This document shows positions 1 to 12,173 of a DNA stretch of 64,000 nt, piece after piece (within the stretch, counting starts at the first letter, position 1; each line of letters begins with the position of its first letter). The position numbers and the translations under genes are program-made. Source of the stretch: Trichobilharzia szidati (lineage: Eukaryota > Platyhelminthes > Trematoda > Strigeidida > Schistosomatidae); NCBI GenBank assembly GCA_944472155.2, contig OX235272.1, forward strand, positions 79,614,020-79,678,019, given 5' to 3'. The notes beneath the pieces are model-generated. The model had not been told where the DNA came from, did no database searches, and worked only from the letters and a program-made list of their open reading frames with translations.

Positions 1-149
1 GCGATATTCGCCTGCTCTGTACTTGAAATTTGAAGCGGCATATATATTGAAAACTAACAAACGAATATCCAGACGAAACTTATTCCATGGATCTTAGTTG
101 GATCTCTGTGGATTGAGCAGGTTTAAGAGCTTTATTAAAAATCCTTCAC

Positions 150-2355
150 AATATATCAAGCAGTCACTAATAATTTCTTCCTAGAATCACTAATTTCAGA
201 TTCGACGATTATTTGGATAAATCTGAGTCTTCTATTCCAAGAATTCTTAACATGATCAGGACCATCATCATCCTCATCGTTATCCTCGTCATGATCACCA
301 GCAATCGCCCTCTCATCGTTACCACACAGTCGATATCACTCTGCAACATATTCAGTGATGGCTTGTCATCTGTCGAGTAGTAATCTTCTCCTTGTTCATC
401 TTAACCAATCACGTTTGCTGAATATCCCTCCATTATGCGTTTATCAATGACACACTAGTACTTTGAACAGATGATAGTAACCAGGGCTCATGGTTTTTTC
501 AAAATTATAACGTGCTTGTGTGACAGAAATCTCACTGCACAATATCTACTATTCTCCATCAGATTTACATTGACAGATAAGCACTGTAATGCGAATTTGT
601 CAGTAATCCCACATTTATGTTAATCATAAAATCTACCTGCACTAATCAAATGTTGATGCATGTAGTCCTGCAGCAGCTCACAAATCAACTGAATTGATTC
701 TGCACGAGGTCGTTAAGAAATCCATTGGAAATGTCTCCAACTGCTTTTGCTTGGAGTGCAATTTCAACAATCACTTCACATCGACGTATATTGTGAGACT
801 GGAAACAGTGACAGTGAAACATATCGCGTAATAGGTGTGACATGGCTCATGCATTCATAGATCAAGCAACAAACAATAATGATTGATGATGATGAGAACA
901 ACACTGACTTTATCCACAGGTGAAATCAATAACCGATTGGTGACTGAAGAACACAGATGGTGTGATGACTACCATTTGAGGATTATATGTTGGCTACACA
1001 ATGTGAGGCATTTCAATGTCTATCGAACTGCATTCACTGACCTGACGAATGCTTCTCTGATTGACTTGTAACATGTTTTGATGCGAAATCATCGCACGAA
1101 GATACATCGATATGTGAAATGCATAAGTTCCGTTTGCATATTCCTATGTTTGTTTGCAAGTTATGTGCGACTTCAAAATCAAATCTATTGCAGTTTCTTG
1201 AACATTAGACGACCAATAATTATAACAATATTAATAATATATTCATATTTCACCTTCCTTATTTGAATTCATTTGGATGACGTGTCTTGTTCTCCCCCTT
1301 ATTCGCTGAGACTTATAACAATGCCTAATTACGTGTATTCGCTGCTGATATTCAGAGAGAAATGTGTGGTTATTTACAATCGGAGTATATTTTGTTTACA
1401 TCAATGTGTGTCCTGCTATCACTGAAGTGCATCCGTTGACTATGTGTGTGACTGAGAGAAATGATGCACACCACACGGAGTAGGGCATTCACACATGTCG
1501 GAGGAATTGTAAGCGTTTATTACTGACAAGTGTGGAGAAGACAGCAGTTGCATCTTACACAAATTAACGTTCACAACACTGCTTGTTTACTTGCCTTCAC
1601 ATCAGGGTATCAGCTATTCTTTTTCATCTTGAAGATTCTCGAAAGTCTACAGCATTCCATTTTAATTGACGCAAGATTCATTAATTGCTCCCAGTCATAT
1701 GTGGAACATTTCAAATTATTTTGCCTATTTTGGTAAATTTCATATGCGAACAAACCTAAACTGGTCTTGGAAGCCACCATTGAAGTCATTCAACTAACAT
1801 ACTGGTGACAGAACTTCTCACCTACAGAAATGTAAGACACTGATTCAGTAGACACTATCATACCTGTACACGAAATTACATCAGTTGTCAGTAATCTCCG
1901 AACGTCTCCTAATTTGTATGGGTCGGCAATGCATTAAGTAAACAGTAGCTATGCAAGCAGTCATGATTGTGACGACAAAATAAGAAACTGAATAAGTGAA
2001 TGGCCAAATTATCAACATAAAATAAATCTTATTGATGTTACTAGTATCCTAATAGGCGACTGTGTTACTTTCCATTTCCTCAAAGAACTTCAAAGCTCAT
2101 ATTTCCAGTCGAAGTTTCAATCAACTAAATCAAATGATTGAGCGACGCGCAAAGCTAGAGAATACAGGATTTGTCTAAAATAACATACTGTATTTGAAAT
2201 CAGAATATTGAAAAGAAACAAGAAACCAGAACAATTTATTACTCTCAATAAAGACAGTGGGTAAACTGAAGCATGCGCATAACGCTGTAGAATGCAGACG
2301 AGTAGAAACAATATTCACTCTCTTCGTCATGTCACCATATTGACTTCGTCAGCGA
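150..2355. repeat. Left arm of an inverted repeat made of FLP-gene 3' flank
   Basis: This 2.2 kb reads almost base for base as the reverse complement of 5733-7935; paired positions sum to 8082 over most of the arm and about 8095 near its outer end. It is the downstream flank of the FLP gene at 2364-2670, inverted. The same sequence recurs directly at 63285-64000 and, inverted, at 19694-21910. It carries the conserved AATAAA-containing 3' flank near 2230 on the minus strand and the candidate exon at 917-1071. Bases 1-149 are not part of the arm; they resemble the inverse of about 26390-26445. Confidence 0.85.
917..1071 (+). other. Candidate terminal exon, repeated 5 times in the window
   Basis: An open stretch preceded by a pyrimidine tract and CCACAG, starting GEINNRLVTEEHRWCD and ending NASLIDL-stop (about 50 residues). 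The same open frame occurs at 7011-7165 (-), 20983-21137 (-) and 63782-63936 (+). A fifth copy near 25900-26055 (-) has a stop in the frame. No family is recognised. The acceptor-like start and the shared stop suggest a last coding exon of a duplicated gene. Few differences separate the copies, so selection cannot be judged by eye. Confidence 0.25.
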
Positions 2356-2363
2356 GTAAAACG

Positions 2364-2670
2364 TCAACCAAACCTCAGATATCGCTTGTCTCGACGTTCC
2401 ACTGGAAAACAAGAGGAGAAATAAGAAAACGAAGAGTGAGAATAAGAGTAAGAATGAGCAGTGTGCACTCTGTCGACAGATGATCGAGTAGATCATCAGT
2501 CAACTGTCTGACACTTACCATTGCTGAGTGGAGTGGCGAGAACCTCAGTGGAATACATTGCGAAGAGAAGTAGGATTGAGAAGAGCAATTGGAAGCACAC
2601 TCGAACATAGCTCACCTGAAACACTCAATCTCACTCATTAGATCACCACACATACCTGATGATTCGGCAT
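2364..2670 (-). CDS. FMRFamide-like neuropeptide precursor, YLRF-amide type
   Basis: Three coding exons on the minus strand: 2656-2670 (15 nt), 2519-2615 (97 nt), 2364-2401 (38 nt), with GT-AG introns of 40 and 117 nt. The spliced frame gives 49 residues. Residues 1-32 form a signal peptide: basic start, hydrophobic core LLFSILLLFAMY, cleavage probably after VLA at residue 32. A short acidic/basic spacer follows (TPLSNVERRD), then Lys43-Arg44, YLRF, Gly49 and a stop. Family knowledge: KR is a prohormone convertase site and the C-terminal Gly becomes the amide, so the product should be YLRF-amide, a secreted FLP acting on muscle or nerve. Without intron 1 removal the first ATG meets a stop within about 11 codons. 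The precursor is unusually small, with one peptide per gene. It lies between a TATA box and the inverted flank. RNA support is not visible here. Confidence 0.85.
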
Positions 2671-2734
2671 CTCGGATGATCAAAATGGCTGCATACACAG
2701 TTAGTCGAAACAAAGTAGCATGCATCTCAACTGA

Positions 2735-2742
2735 CTTATATA
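2735..2742 (-). promoter_or_regulatory. TATA box of the YLRF-amide gene (class 1 promoter)
   Basis: TATATAAG on the minus strand, about 65 nt upstream of the start codon. The surrounding block is nearly identical to that at 19312-19319 before the FVRI-amide gene but unlike the promoters at 12085 and 24522. Confidence 0.65.
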
Positions 2743-3365
2743 CAGAATTCATGGAAGGGGGGCACATTGGTTGACGTTAACAAACAGGTATCACGTTTTG
2801 TTCTCAGGAATACTCTCATCTTCTTCTGATGTAGGTCAACTTGTGGTAATGCATATGGTGAGATAATAAATATCTTCTGATATGATGAGAAAGCTTGTCC
2901 TGACGTGTTACAATATACGAATATTACACACTCATTAACGTGTAATATGAAGAAAGAATTTCCGTCTCTTCTATGGGAATAGCTTAGTCTAGTGATAGAA
3001 TAGTGAAACTTGTGAAACATTGCACGCCAATCATTGTATGCAAGGTGCATCAGTTTTCCAGGTATCTGGGTGAAGAAAGCGCCATCTAATGTGACAAAGC
3101 GATTCTTCTTAGAATATGCAAGGAATCAAGTGAGTTCACGCAAATATTCTGAGACGACAGTCTCATAATTTTAGATTGATTAGGCGAATAAGTATGGGAT
3201 AGATCATGACGCTTTGCTCTCGAACTCGTGAGACAAATAACGTCACTTGAAGAGGTCAGGTTTCGCAATGTAAGCATGCCAACAATGTTTTGTGGGTGTA
3301 TAAAACTGGCCAACGAATTCATGTGACACAGAAACAGGCTGACGTGACTGCAGGCGTCTTTCCAC
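2743..3365 (-). promoter_or_regulatory. Upstream region of the YLRF-amide gene, shared with the FVRI gene
   Basis: No coding gene is supported. The block reads on the minus strand as a close copy of 18890-19311. It contains the run beginning GAATATTTGCATGAACTCAC on the plus side of the copy at 18902. The homology stops at the RTE tail at 3366, and at about 18890 in the other copy. Confidence 0.6.
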
Positions 3366-5700
3366 TTATTATTATTATTATTGTTTCCTTTAATTACTAG
3401 AGGAACATAGGGCTTCAGCCGTGCATCTCCATTGCGTTCGGTTCTCTGCTAGAGTCTTCACCTGGCTCCAAATCTGTCCACACGTTTTCATCTCCTCTTC
3501 ACATGACCTCCTCCAAGTCGCCCTTGGACGACCAACTCGCCGCTTCCCTTTCGGGTTCCACTCGAGCAATGGCTTTTCTAGTGATGTCACTTGATGGTTT
3601 CCTCGGAGAATGGCCAATCCATCTCCATTTCTTCCTGCCTATTTGTTTCACAATCGGTTTCTGGTTGGTTCGCTCCTAGAGATCTCTGTTGCTGATCTTT
3701 TCTGGCCGGCCATCTGATCTTGAGTATTGAGCGAAGACAACTGTTAATGAAGGTCTGTAGTTTGTTAGAGATGCTCTTTATGACGCGCTGGCCAAGTCTC
3801 TGATCCTTATAGCAGCACTGACTGACTTCACATTGGAGTTGAAAATCCGGATCTTATTTTTGATGCTGAGTGCTGTTGACCTCCACACAGGCTTGAGAGT
3901 AGTGAAAGCTTGTCTTGCTTTCCCGATTCTCGCTTTGATATCCTCGTCAGTTCCGCCTGTAGTTAGAACGATGCTTCCCAGGTAGGTAAAAGAGGTTGTT
4001 TCTTTTAGGTTCCTCCCATTTATGCTGGCTGATCGTTGTCTGTTGTTGCTGTTCTTGTCCAGGAATCTTCATCACCTCTGTTTCTCTATGTTCACCTGAA
4101 GTCCTATCTTTGATGCATCTTTTGCCAGCTTGTTGCTTTTCGCTTGCATATCTTCCAGTTTGTGGGAAATCAGACATATTTCATCATCGGCGAAGTCCAG
4201 ATCCTCCAAGTCTTTTGTGTGAGTCCATTTTATGCCTGTTTCCTCATTGCCCACTGTTTGTCGCATTATCCAGTCTACTGCAGTCAGGAAATTCATAAGC
4301 AATAGTAGGCAGCCCTGTCTTACTCCTGTCCTCACTTCGAAGGATTCCGTCAGTTTCCCATTGTGGATTACTTGGCATGCAGCATTGTCATACAGCTGTT
4401 GTATGAGAGGCATAATTGTCGGTGGCACACCGTAGTAGCGAAGTAGTTGCCAAAGCACCTCTCGATCGACGCTGTCGAAGACCTTTTCAAAGTCGATGAA
4501 GTTGAGATAGAGAGGTGACTGCCATTCCAAGCTTTGTTCAATAATGATCCGTAATATGGTGATCTGATCAATGCGTGACTTGTTTCTCCTGAATCCAGCC
4601 TGTTCCGGTAGAAGTTTTTCATCCAGGTTGGCATGTTTGATTCTCTCCAGGATGATGCAGGTTAGTATTTTGCTTGGAATGGACAGGAGCATAATTCCAC
4701 GCCAGTTCTTGCACTGACTTAAGTCTCTCTTTTTTGGTAGTTTGAATTAGTATCCTTTCTTCCAATCCTCGGGTACTTTCCACACCTTCTCCAGTAGTGG
4801 CGTCATCAAGTCCACTGTTGTCTCTGGGTCCATTTTCAATGCTTCTGCTGGGATTCCATCTGGTCCTGCTGCTTTTCCAACTTTTAGCATCTTGACTGCC
4901 TTCAGGATTTCTGATTTCGTCGGGGGGTTGGTGTTCACTGGTAGCTCTGTCTCCATTGTTGATATTGTTGGGCGCGTTGTAGGTGGTGGTCGATTTAGGA
5001 GTTTTTTGAAGTGTTCAGTCCAGTGTTTCCTTTGCTCCCCTTCTTTGGTGAGTGACTTTCCATTGTCACCCTTCACCGGCCTAATTTGTGTCAAACGTTT
5101 GCCCGATAGGTACCTAGTTGTTTGGTAGAGTGTTGCGACGTCTCCTTTACCTGCAGCTTGTTCTGCTTCACTTGCCACGGTTTCATAATACTTTCTTTTG
5201 TCTTCTCTGGAACTCTTCTTTACTCTTTTGTTCAGCGTCTTGTAGTTTGCATTTAACTCCTGTTTTTGTTGCTCGTCGGTGCACTGGATAATCTTTTGTT
5301 TCACCATCCCTCTCTCTTCTATTAGTCTCCAAGTGTCCGTAGTGAGCCATTGTTTGTCCATGGAGTTTTGACTCCACCCTGTTTTCAAGTTGGTCCAGTG
5401 CTTTTCGACGCTGACCTCTTCGCCAGTGTTGATTTGTGTCTCGGCTTTGTCCTTTAGGATTGCAGTGAAGATGTCCTTTATGTCCTGGTCCTTCTGTTTT
5501 AGAGTGTTGAGCTTGACTTTTGGTCTATCTGCAGCTCCTGTTTCTCTGAAAGCTTTTATTTGATTTGGATTGTCCCTTGTAGGAAATAGTGGTCTGAGCC
5601 AACGTCTGCTCCTCTTCTTACTTTTGTGTACAACAGGCTGCGCCTCCACTTCCTTGAGATTCAGATGAAGTCAATTTGGTTTTTGGTTCGACCATCTGCT
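3366..5700 (-). mobile_element. 5'-truncated RTE-clade non-LTR retrotransposon
   Basis: On the minus strand the element starts within the end of the endonuclease domain (about 5700; residues like NQIDFI, then RRGADVGSDH), runs through linker, reverse transcriptase and the C-terminal region (RRVGRPRATWRR near 3540), and ends at a (TAA)n-type tail at about 3365-3384. The 5' truncation and simple 3' tail are typical of target-primed insertion. It sits where the coding exons of a mirror-image FLP gene would be expected, immediately before the right inverted arm at 5733. Confidence 0.85.
4072..5649 (-). pseudogene. RTE-type pol (linker plus reverse transcriptase), disrupted
   Basis: Two in-frame segments (4747-5649 and 4072-4692) are separated by a single in-frame TAA at about 4747-4749. 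The first contains the pre-RT linker and the KVGKAAGPDGIPAEALK motif. The second contains the RT palm: FRRNKSRIDQI, FIDFEKVFDSVDREVLW, GVRQGCLL, and FADDEI in place of the usual FADD-x catalytic box. Past 4072 the homology continues in another frame to about 3390, so a frameshift follows. This is an ordinary dead LINE copy. Related fragments lie at 30575-30745 (-), 45787-45981 (-), 47366-47710 (-) and 59830-60000 (+). Confidence 0.85.
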
Positions 5701-5732
5701 GACAGCCATGTAGTAACCCGTTTTACTCGCTG

Positions 5733-7935
5733 ACGAAGTCAATATGGTGACATGACGAAGAGGGTGAATATTGTTTCTACTCGCCTGCATTCTACAGCGT
5801 TATGCGCATGCTTCAGTTTATCCACTGTCTTTATTGAGAATAATAAATTGTTCTGGTTTCTTGTTTCTTTTCAATATTCTGATTTCAAATACAGTATGTT
5901 ATTTTAGACAAATCCTGTATTCTCTAGCTTTGCGCGTCGCTCAATCATTTGATTTAGTTGATTGAAACTTCGACTGGAAATATGAGCTTTGAAGTTCTTT
6001 GAGGAAATGGAAAGTAACACAGTCGCCTATTAGGATACTAGTAACATCAATAAGATTTATTTTATGTTGATAATTTGGCCATTCACTTATTCAGTTTCTT
6101 ATTTTGTCGTCACAATCATGACTGCTTGCATAGCTACTGTTCACTTAATGCATTGCCGACCCATACAAATTAGGAGACGTTCGGAGATTACTGACAACTG
6201 ATGTAATTTCGTGTACAGGTATGATAGTGTCTACTGAATCAGTGTCTTACATTTCTGTAGGTGAGAAGTTCTGTCACCAGTATGTTAGTTGAATGACTTC
6301 AATGGTGGCTTCCAAGACCAGTTTAGGTTTGTTCGCATATGAAATTTACCAAAATAGGCAAAATAATTTGAAATGTTCCACATATGACTGGGAGCAATTA
6401 ATGAATCTTGCGTCAATTAAAATGGAATGCTGTAGACTTTCGAGAATCTTCAAGATGAAAAAGAATAGCTGATACCCTGATGTGAAGGCAAGTAAACAAG
6501 CAGTGTTGTGAACGTTAATTTGTGTAAGATGCAACTGCTGTCTTCTCCACACTTGTCAGTAATAAACGCTTACAATTCCTCCGACATGTGTGAATGCCCT
6601 ACTCCGTGTGGTGTGCATCATTTCTCTCAGTCACACACATAGTCAACGGATGCACTTCAGTGATAGCAGGACACACATTGATGTAAACAAAATATACTCC
6701 GATTGTAAATAACCACACATTTCTCTCTGAATATCAGCAGCGAATACACGTAATTAGGCATTGTTATAAGTCTCAGCGAATAAGGGGGAGAACAAGACAC
6801 GTCATCCAAATGAATTCAAATAAGGAAGGTGAAATATGAATATATTATTAATATTGTTATAATTATTGGTCGTCTAATGTTCAAGAAACTGCAATAGATT
6901 TGATTTTGAAGTCCCATATAACTTGCAAACTAACATAGGAATATGCAAACGGAACTTATGCATTTCACATATCGATGTATCTTCGTGCGATGATTTCGCA
7001 TCAAAACATGTTACAAGTCAATCAGAGAAGCATTCGTCAGGTCAGTGAATGCAGTTCGATAGACATTGAAATGCCTCACATTGTGTAGCCAACATATAAT
7101 CCTCAAATGGTAGTCATCACACCATCTGTGTTCTTCAGTCACCAATCGGTTATTGATTTCACCTGTGGACAAAGCCACTATTGTTCTCATCATCACCAAT
7201 CATTAGTGTGTGGTTCTTGAGCTTTGAATGGATCAGCCATCTCACACCTATCACGAAATAAGTACCTTCCCTCAGGTGATTCACTAATATTTCAGTCTCG
7301 CAATATATATCGATATGAAATGATTGTTGAAATTCCACTCCAGCCAAAAGCAGTTGGAGACATTTCCAATGGATGCAATACCAACGTTGTGCAGAATCTT
7401 TTCAATTGATTTGTGGTCTACTGCAGGTCTGCATGCATCAACATTTGATTAGCGCAGGTAGATTCAATGATGACGATGAATGTGGCATTAGTGACCAATT
7501 CGCATCACAGTGCTTCTCTGTCAATGTAACTCTGATGGAGAATAGTAGATATTGTGCAGTGAGATTTCTGTCACACAAGCACTTTATCATTTTTGAAAAA
7601 ACCATGAGCCCTGGTTACTATCATCTGTTCGAAATACTAGTGTGTCATTGATAAACGCATAATGGAGGGATATTCAACAAACGTGATTGGTTAAGATGAA
7701 CAAGGAGAAGATTACTACTCGACAGATGACAAGCCATCACTGAATATGTTGCAGAGTGATATCGACTGTGTGGTAACGATGAGAGGGCGATTGCTGGTGA
7801 TCATGACGAGGATGACAATGATGGTGGTCCTGATCATGTTAAGAATTCTTGGAATAGAAGACTCAGCTCTATCCAAATAATCATCGAATCTGAAATTATT
7901 GATTCTAGGAAGAAATTAGTAGTGACTGCATAATA
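5733..7935. repeat. Right arm of the inverted repeat; FLP 3' flank without its gene
   Basis: The arm begins precisely with the bases that follow the stop codon of an FLP gene (ACTCGCTGACGAAG; compare 12484 and 19696). No FLP exons precede it: the RTE element and a junction of about 30 nt (5701-5732) are there instead. This implies a fifth FLP gene deleted or displaced. The arm matches 150-2355 inverted and 19700-21910 directly. Confidence 0.85.
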
Positions 7936-9785
7936 TATCGTGAACGATATTTAACATAGCATTTATAAATGCACACCTCGTGAGGGATCTGACGAAATTT
8001 CATGCACAAGCACAATGAACGAGTTCAGTTTGGTTGTACCTATGTTGGCTTGCATGACGCAATTCAAATCCTGAGCACGTCAAAATCGTCATATGCTGGC
8101 TGACATCATCACATATATAATGACCAGAATGATGAGAATCATACGTTGTAGGCGATTCATCCTCTGCATTGCGTGAAGTGTCAAAGAATGATATTTAAAC
8201 GATTGTAGGTTGTGAAAAACGAGTACACTTACATTCATTCATCCATCGATTGGTGCATCCATCAGATTAGTTTAAATAACTGACAATTTTGAGGAAATGA
8301 CTTAGAGTTCAAGTTGATTGTGATGACTGAGAATTTACATGTAATCAATGAGTTGAATCTAATAAGACATTCGAATCAATGTCCGTTGCGCGACGAGGAG
8401 TAATTCTCATTCATCTGAGGTGTATATGAGCATTTCGGGGAATAAAAGAAATTGGTCGCGTGGACTGTACCTTCAAGGGTTAATTTGTTTATCTGTGCTG
8501 ATTGAAGCACGTAGTGGAAAATCGAAAGTTCGCAAGAGAAGAAGTTGTAGGCTATTCGCATGTGAACAAGTCAGACATCTTCTTTTATACAGTGCACGAG
8601 GAATGTGAACTGTGATCAAGCGATACACACATCATCATCATACACCCTTTCCAGTTCAGTGTAGTAAATTCGTGGTGAGGTGTGAAGAATTTCTCACCAT
8701 TACTGGTCACTTCTGACACGATCGGTGCTGATCGTTTGAAGGCTGATGCCTAGCCCACACTATCTTGAAAGGCAGGATGGCAGACAGGCACCCAATCTCA
8801 GACTATGCCAGTAATCGGAGAGCATTCTGTGAGGACTTTGAAGAATGGCTGAGATGATGAAATCGAGTGTGACGCGAGTCGAACCTAGGAGGTGATAGCA
8901 CATGAGTGAATTTGTGCATTGACGAGGTCAATACAATATTCAGAACATCTCTTGACAAAGCGAAAATCTGTGTTTGTTTGAATGTGTGGCAAATGTGAGA
9001 TGAGAGTCTCCAGGATCTGATGGGTTGTGTGGTTGGAATGGTCAACGCAATAAGGTGCATATTTAGAAGATATTTTTGACCTGAAAAGACAGTAGACTAT
9101 ATGATGTTTTAGGGAGGAAGATGTGACGCCTGTGTTGGTAATGTGAACCTATCTTCACAGAATTTGGTTGCCTTCAGATATTTTGCATTAGAGATCAAGT
9201 GATCTTTCGGTCCTCTTCTATCCTGATTGAAGAATCTTCATACATTGTTCAGGCTTCATTTTCAGTGAGCTACTACAGAAAAGTCAAGTCGTGCATCATG
9301 TGTTGCCCAACACAGAGAATTCACAATATATCAAGTCATATTCATGCGATTTTCCGAGTTTCATGAGGTCCCCCAAATTTGTACATGTCAATATTCCTTG
9401 CATGCGGTGTGTGCATGCGTAGAGTATAGGTATGAAGAGTGCACTTAGGAAAGAAATGCCAGTAACGAAAACGTGGTCGATGCAAATGAAAGAAGAAGCC
9501 AAACCATATCACCAGTACAAGTTCTGCATGCTTAAAACATCAGGTCAACAATGCATTTTGACAACCAGCGGTGATCAGTGATATGCTACGAAATCTGCTG
9601 CGACAGATAACATCCCATTAGTAAGTGATTGAACAGACTGTGTGAACTAACGATTCATTTGTTTGGAGGACACAACTGAAGCAGTGAGTCACGCGTCACC
9701 TCTACAAAATGCTTCTCATTCACATCGACTCCTCCATTGCACACAGAGCGCACTTCCATCAACTCAAGTGAAATGCACGTAACAA
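7936..9785. repeat. FLP repeat unit, middle part (direct copy at 21912-23560)
   Basis: Sequence with no supported gene. It is a direct copy of 21912-23560 with an offset of about 13970-13976, and parts recur at 25300-28000 and 60883-61190. Small open frames near 8376-8608 exist on both strands but lack splice or start evidence. The recurring block near 8440-8610 is the best preserved part across four copies. Confidence 0.75.
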
Positions 9786-10085
9786 AACCCTTATTTCCAG
9801 TCGAAGTTTCAATCAACTAAAGCAAATGATTGAGCGACGCGTAAAACTCGAGAACACAGGATTTGTCTAAAATAGACAACTGTATTTGAAATCAGAATAC
9901 TGAGTAGAACCAAGAAACCAAAATAGCATTTTTACTCTCAATGAAGACAGTGGGTAAACTGAAGCATGCGCATAGCGCTGTAGAAGGCAGACGAGTAGAA
10001 ACAATATTCACTTTCACAACTATTTCGCCATATTGACATCATCAGCAAGGACAACTTCATCCAAACATCCGACGCACTGTGAATC
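9786..10085 (-). pseudogene. Inverted FLP relic: degenerate exon 3 and 3' flank
   Basis: On the minus strand this reads like the end of the FMRF-amide gene and its 3' flank (compare 24890-25170). The exon-3 end is decayed: around 10045-10070 the bases still read R-M-F-G-stop, but the KR site and the spacer are gone, and no signal exon lies upstream. It ends against unrelated sequence at about 10086. A dead gene fragment, useful as evidence of a fifth or sixth ancestral copy. Confidence 0.55.
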
Positions 10086-10100
10086 ACACAAAATCGAAGA

Positions 10101-10376
10101 TTGTATTCCAGAAATATGAAAAGAAGACTTCACGTGAATAATTCTGACATGTTATTCCAAGCAATTCTAGGTCTCAGGAGAAACAAAGGAATACCTCAAC
10201 AATGCCATCAGAGAGGAAATCATGGGATGAAATTTCCGATTATATTGGCGCAGAACAAGAAAGGAGCGATGTTGGAGTATCTGCCTTCATTCATTCAGTG
10301 GGATCATGGAGACCAAGTCGAAGGTTTTGATCAAAATGAGTGTGATATCGTTCGCTTTCCTTCGACTATGTCATGA
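10101..10376 (+). CDS. Hypothetical ORF, 91 codons, single copy
   Basis: An uninterrupted frame starting at a true ATG, about 91 residues, moderately basic, with no signal peptide or recognisable motif. A possible polyadenylation signal (AAATAAAC) follows at about 10424. The stretch is absent from the corresponding place in the 19.7-24.6 kb unit, so it is an insertion. Other frames of the same stretch are also fairly open, which argues for caution. It could be a retroposed cDNA fragment or chance. Confidence 0.2.
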   Translation: MYSRNMKRRLHVNNSDMLFQAILGLRRNKGIPQQCHQRGNHGMKFPIILAQNKKGAMLEYLPSFIQWDHGDQVEGFDQNECDIVRFPSTMS

Positions 10377-11580
10377 TACTTATTCTGTTGGTTAACTTCT
10401 AGACACACTTGATTATTGAAAAGAAATAAACAACAACACGAGGTTCAGCAAAGAGTTTGTTTTCGGTGAATTCATTTTCTTAGCTGTACAATCGCAAGTA
10501 TATATACATGAGTTATTTTGTATGCATGTGAACATTGAGTTTGTCAAACAAAAATACAGTAGGTTATGAATATTTTAACTAAACAGGTGAAAATTAGTAA
10601 GTTTTGGGTAAAGTTGAAGACAGCAATGCTGACATGATATGTAGAATGAGAATTCCAGTAGCCAAGAAATATGGATTGGATATATATAAGTCTTCAAATA
10701 TGAGTACATACGCACGTACGTACCATTGTGGCATACAATAATTATCAATACACGGAAGTAATATGCAGAGTAAAGCATTTTCGCCTGCCTCCACACTTGT
10801 CTTGCTATGAGACTACTCACTTCTTGTCATCATGCTGAATCGATCCGAAATATTTAAACTTCCCATTTGAACTGACCCACTATTCACATTTCGCTCACAC
10901 CCATTGCTAGATTTACGATGCAAACAAACATGAAATGCTCTTCGAAACTACCTTTTAAGTCTTTCATGTAACCTGCTGCTAACAAATATTCCTTGCTTGA
11001 GAAAATTAGGACATTGTTTCAATAGACACCGCCATACTCTTACACGAGAATTCATCAGTTGTCAGTAATCTCCGAACAGCTCTAATTTTGTATGTGTCGT
11101 CATTGTAATTAGTATGCTTGCACGCACCACAGACTATTTATTAAGTAAAGAATATCCTTTTTGACAAATTCCTCTTCTGGCCCTACAATTATACGTATGT
11201 TTATACATATAGAATATTCCAGAATAGTAGACATTAACGACACAAGTGTTTACCAAATAATATCGATATGTAAAGTGATAATATTATTGACTACTCTTCT
11301 GGAATATGCTATACACAAATATATATATATATTTTTAGAGTGAGAAAAGGAGATTATCGAAAAAGATATTCTTGGCTTAATTATTTTGCTATTTATACAT
11401 GTCTGAATGAATATTTCCGCTGTATGTATTAAGTGTTAAATGCTGAAACTATTGTGACTAAACATGAAACAATTCTGAAATAGTATAGGAAATCATCAGA
11501 GGCTGTGTAAAGGAGGACTACTAATTCACTGAATAACACACCCACACACACATACACACACACGAATTCAACAACAATCA
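10377..11580. other. Intergenic; partly repeated at 23540-23990
   Basis: No gene is supported. About 11110-11560 matches 23560-23990 (beginning CACAGACTATTTATTAA) with small indels, and ends in CA-rich simple sequence. A short (AT)n run lies at about 11317-11332. Confidence 0.6.
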
Positions 11581-11589
11581 GAAAAGCAC

Positions 11590-11830
11590 AAATGCGAAAT
11601 TAGTCAGTACTGAGTGAGTAAGCAGTGGTAGCACTCATGATTGTGACGAGAAAATAAGAAAGTGAATGACAAAGCTATTTATAGAAAATAAATGTTATTT
11701 GTGTCATGAGAATTGGAATAGGGGAATGTGTTGCTCTCCACTTCCTCGAAGAAATCCGAGACTATTATTGCCAGTCGAAGTTTCAATCAACTAAATCAAA
11801 TGATTGAGTGACGCATGAAATATTCAAGTC
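11590..11830. repeat. Inverted piece of FLP 3' flank upstream of the YMRF gene
   Basis: Reverse-complement homolog of about 5940-6130 and 12700-12780, including the block GTTTCAATCAACTAAATCAA near 11781. The FMRF gene has the same arrangement at 24040-24260. Class 2 promoters therefore each follow an inverted piece of 3' flank. Confidence 0.65.
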
Positions 11831-12084
11831 TGGTTATTCGTGTGGAAGAAAACAGTGAATCAATGAAATAATGTCCACGTGATTGACACAACATTCGACC
11901 GTCTGTAATCAATCAAATTAATATCTCCTCGCTGACTGACACACAGTCGAAATTCATATATCAACATTGTCGACACACAATTTCATATTGTGAAGCCTGT
12001 CATCATGTCATCAAACACAGAAAGTTGAATCGAAAAAAAATGGAAATGCACTCCGAAAATTGATGTCAATCAAATGTTTGCTGA

Positions 12085-12091
12085 TATAAAA
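12085..12091 (+). promoter_or_regulatory. TATA box of the YMRF-amide gene (class 2 promoter)
   Basis: TATAAAA about 83 nt upstream of the start codon, in a block shared with 24522-24610: both have GCTGATATAAAA, then a conserved GGCAGTGCGTGCTATCTCGT leader. This leader is absent from the class 1 promoters. Confidence 0.65.
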
Positions 12092-12173
12092 CACGTTCCC
12101 ACCGGAGAAACACTGGCAGTGCGTGCTATCTCGTCGTGAAAAAGCTTCTACACAGAAATTTTGGTCATTCGAG

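Noticed and set aside
2292..2483. Open frames antisense to the FLP exons (also 12361-12552, 19574-19765)
   Set aside because: Mirror shadows of exon 3 and the 3' flank. They have no signal or splice support and vary freely.
10575..10820. Two overlapping 66-81 codon minus-strand frames
   Set aside because: AT-rich stretch, hydrophobic by composition, no homologous frame in the other unit, and no start or splice context.
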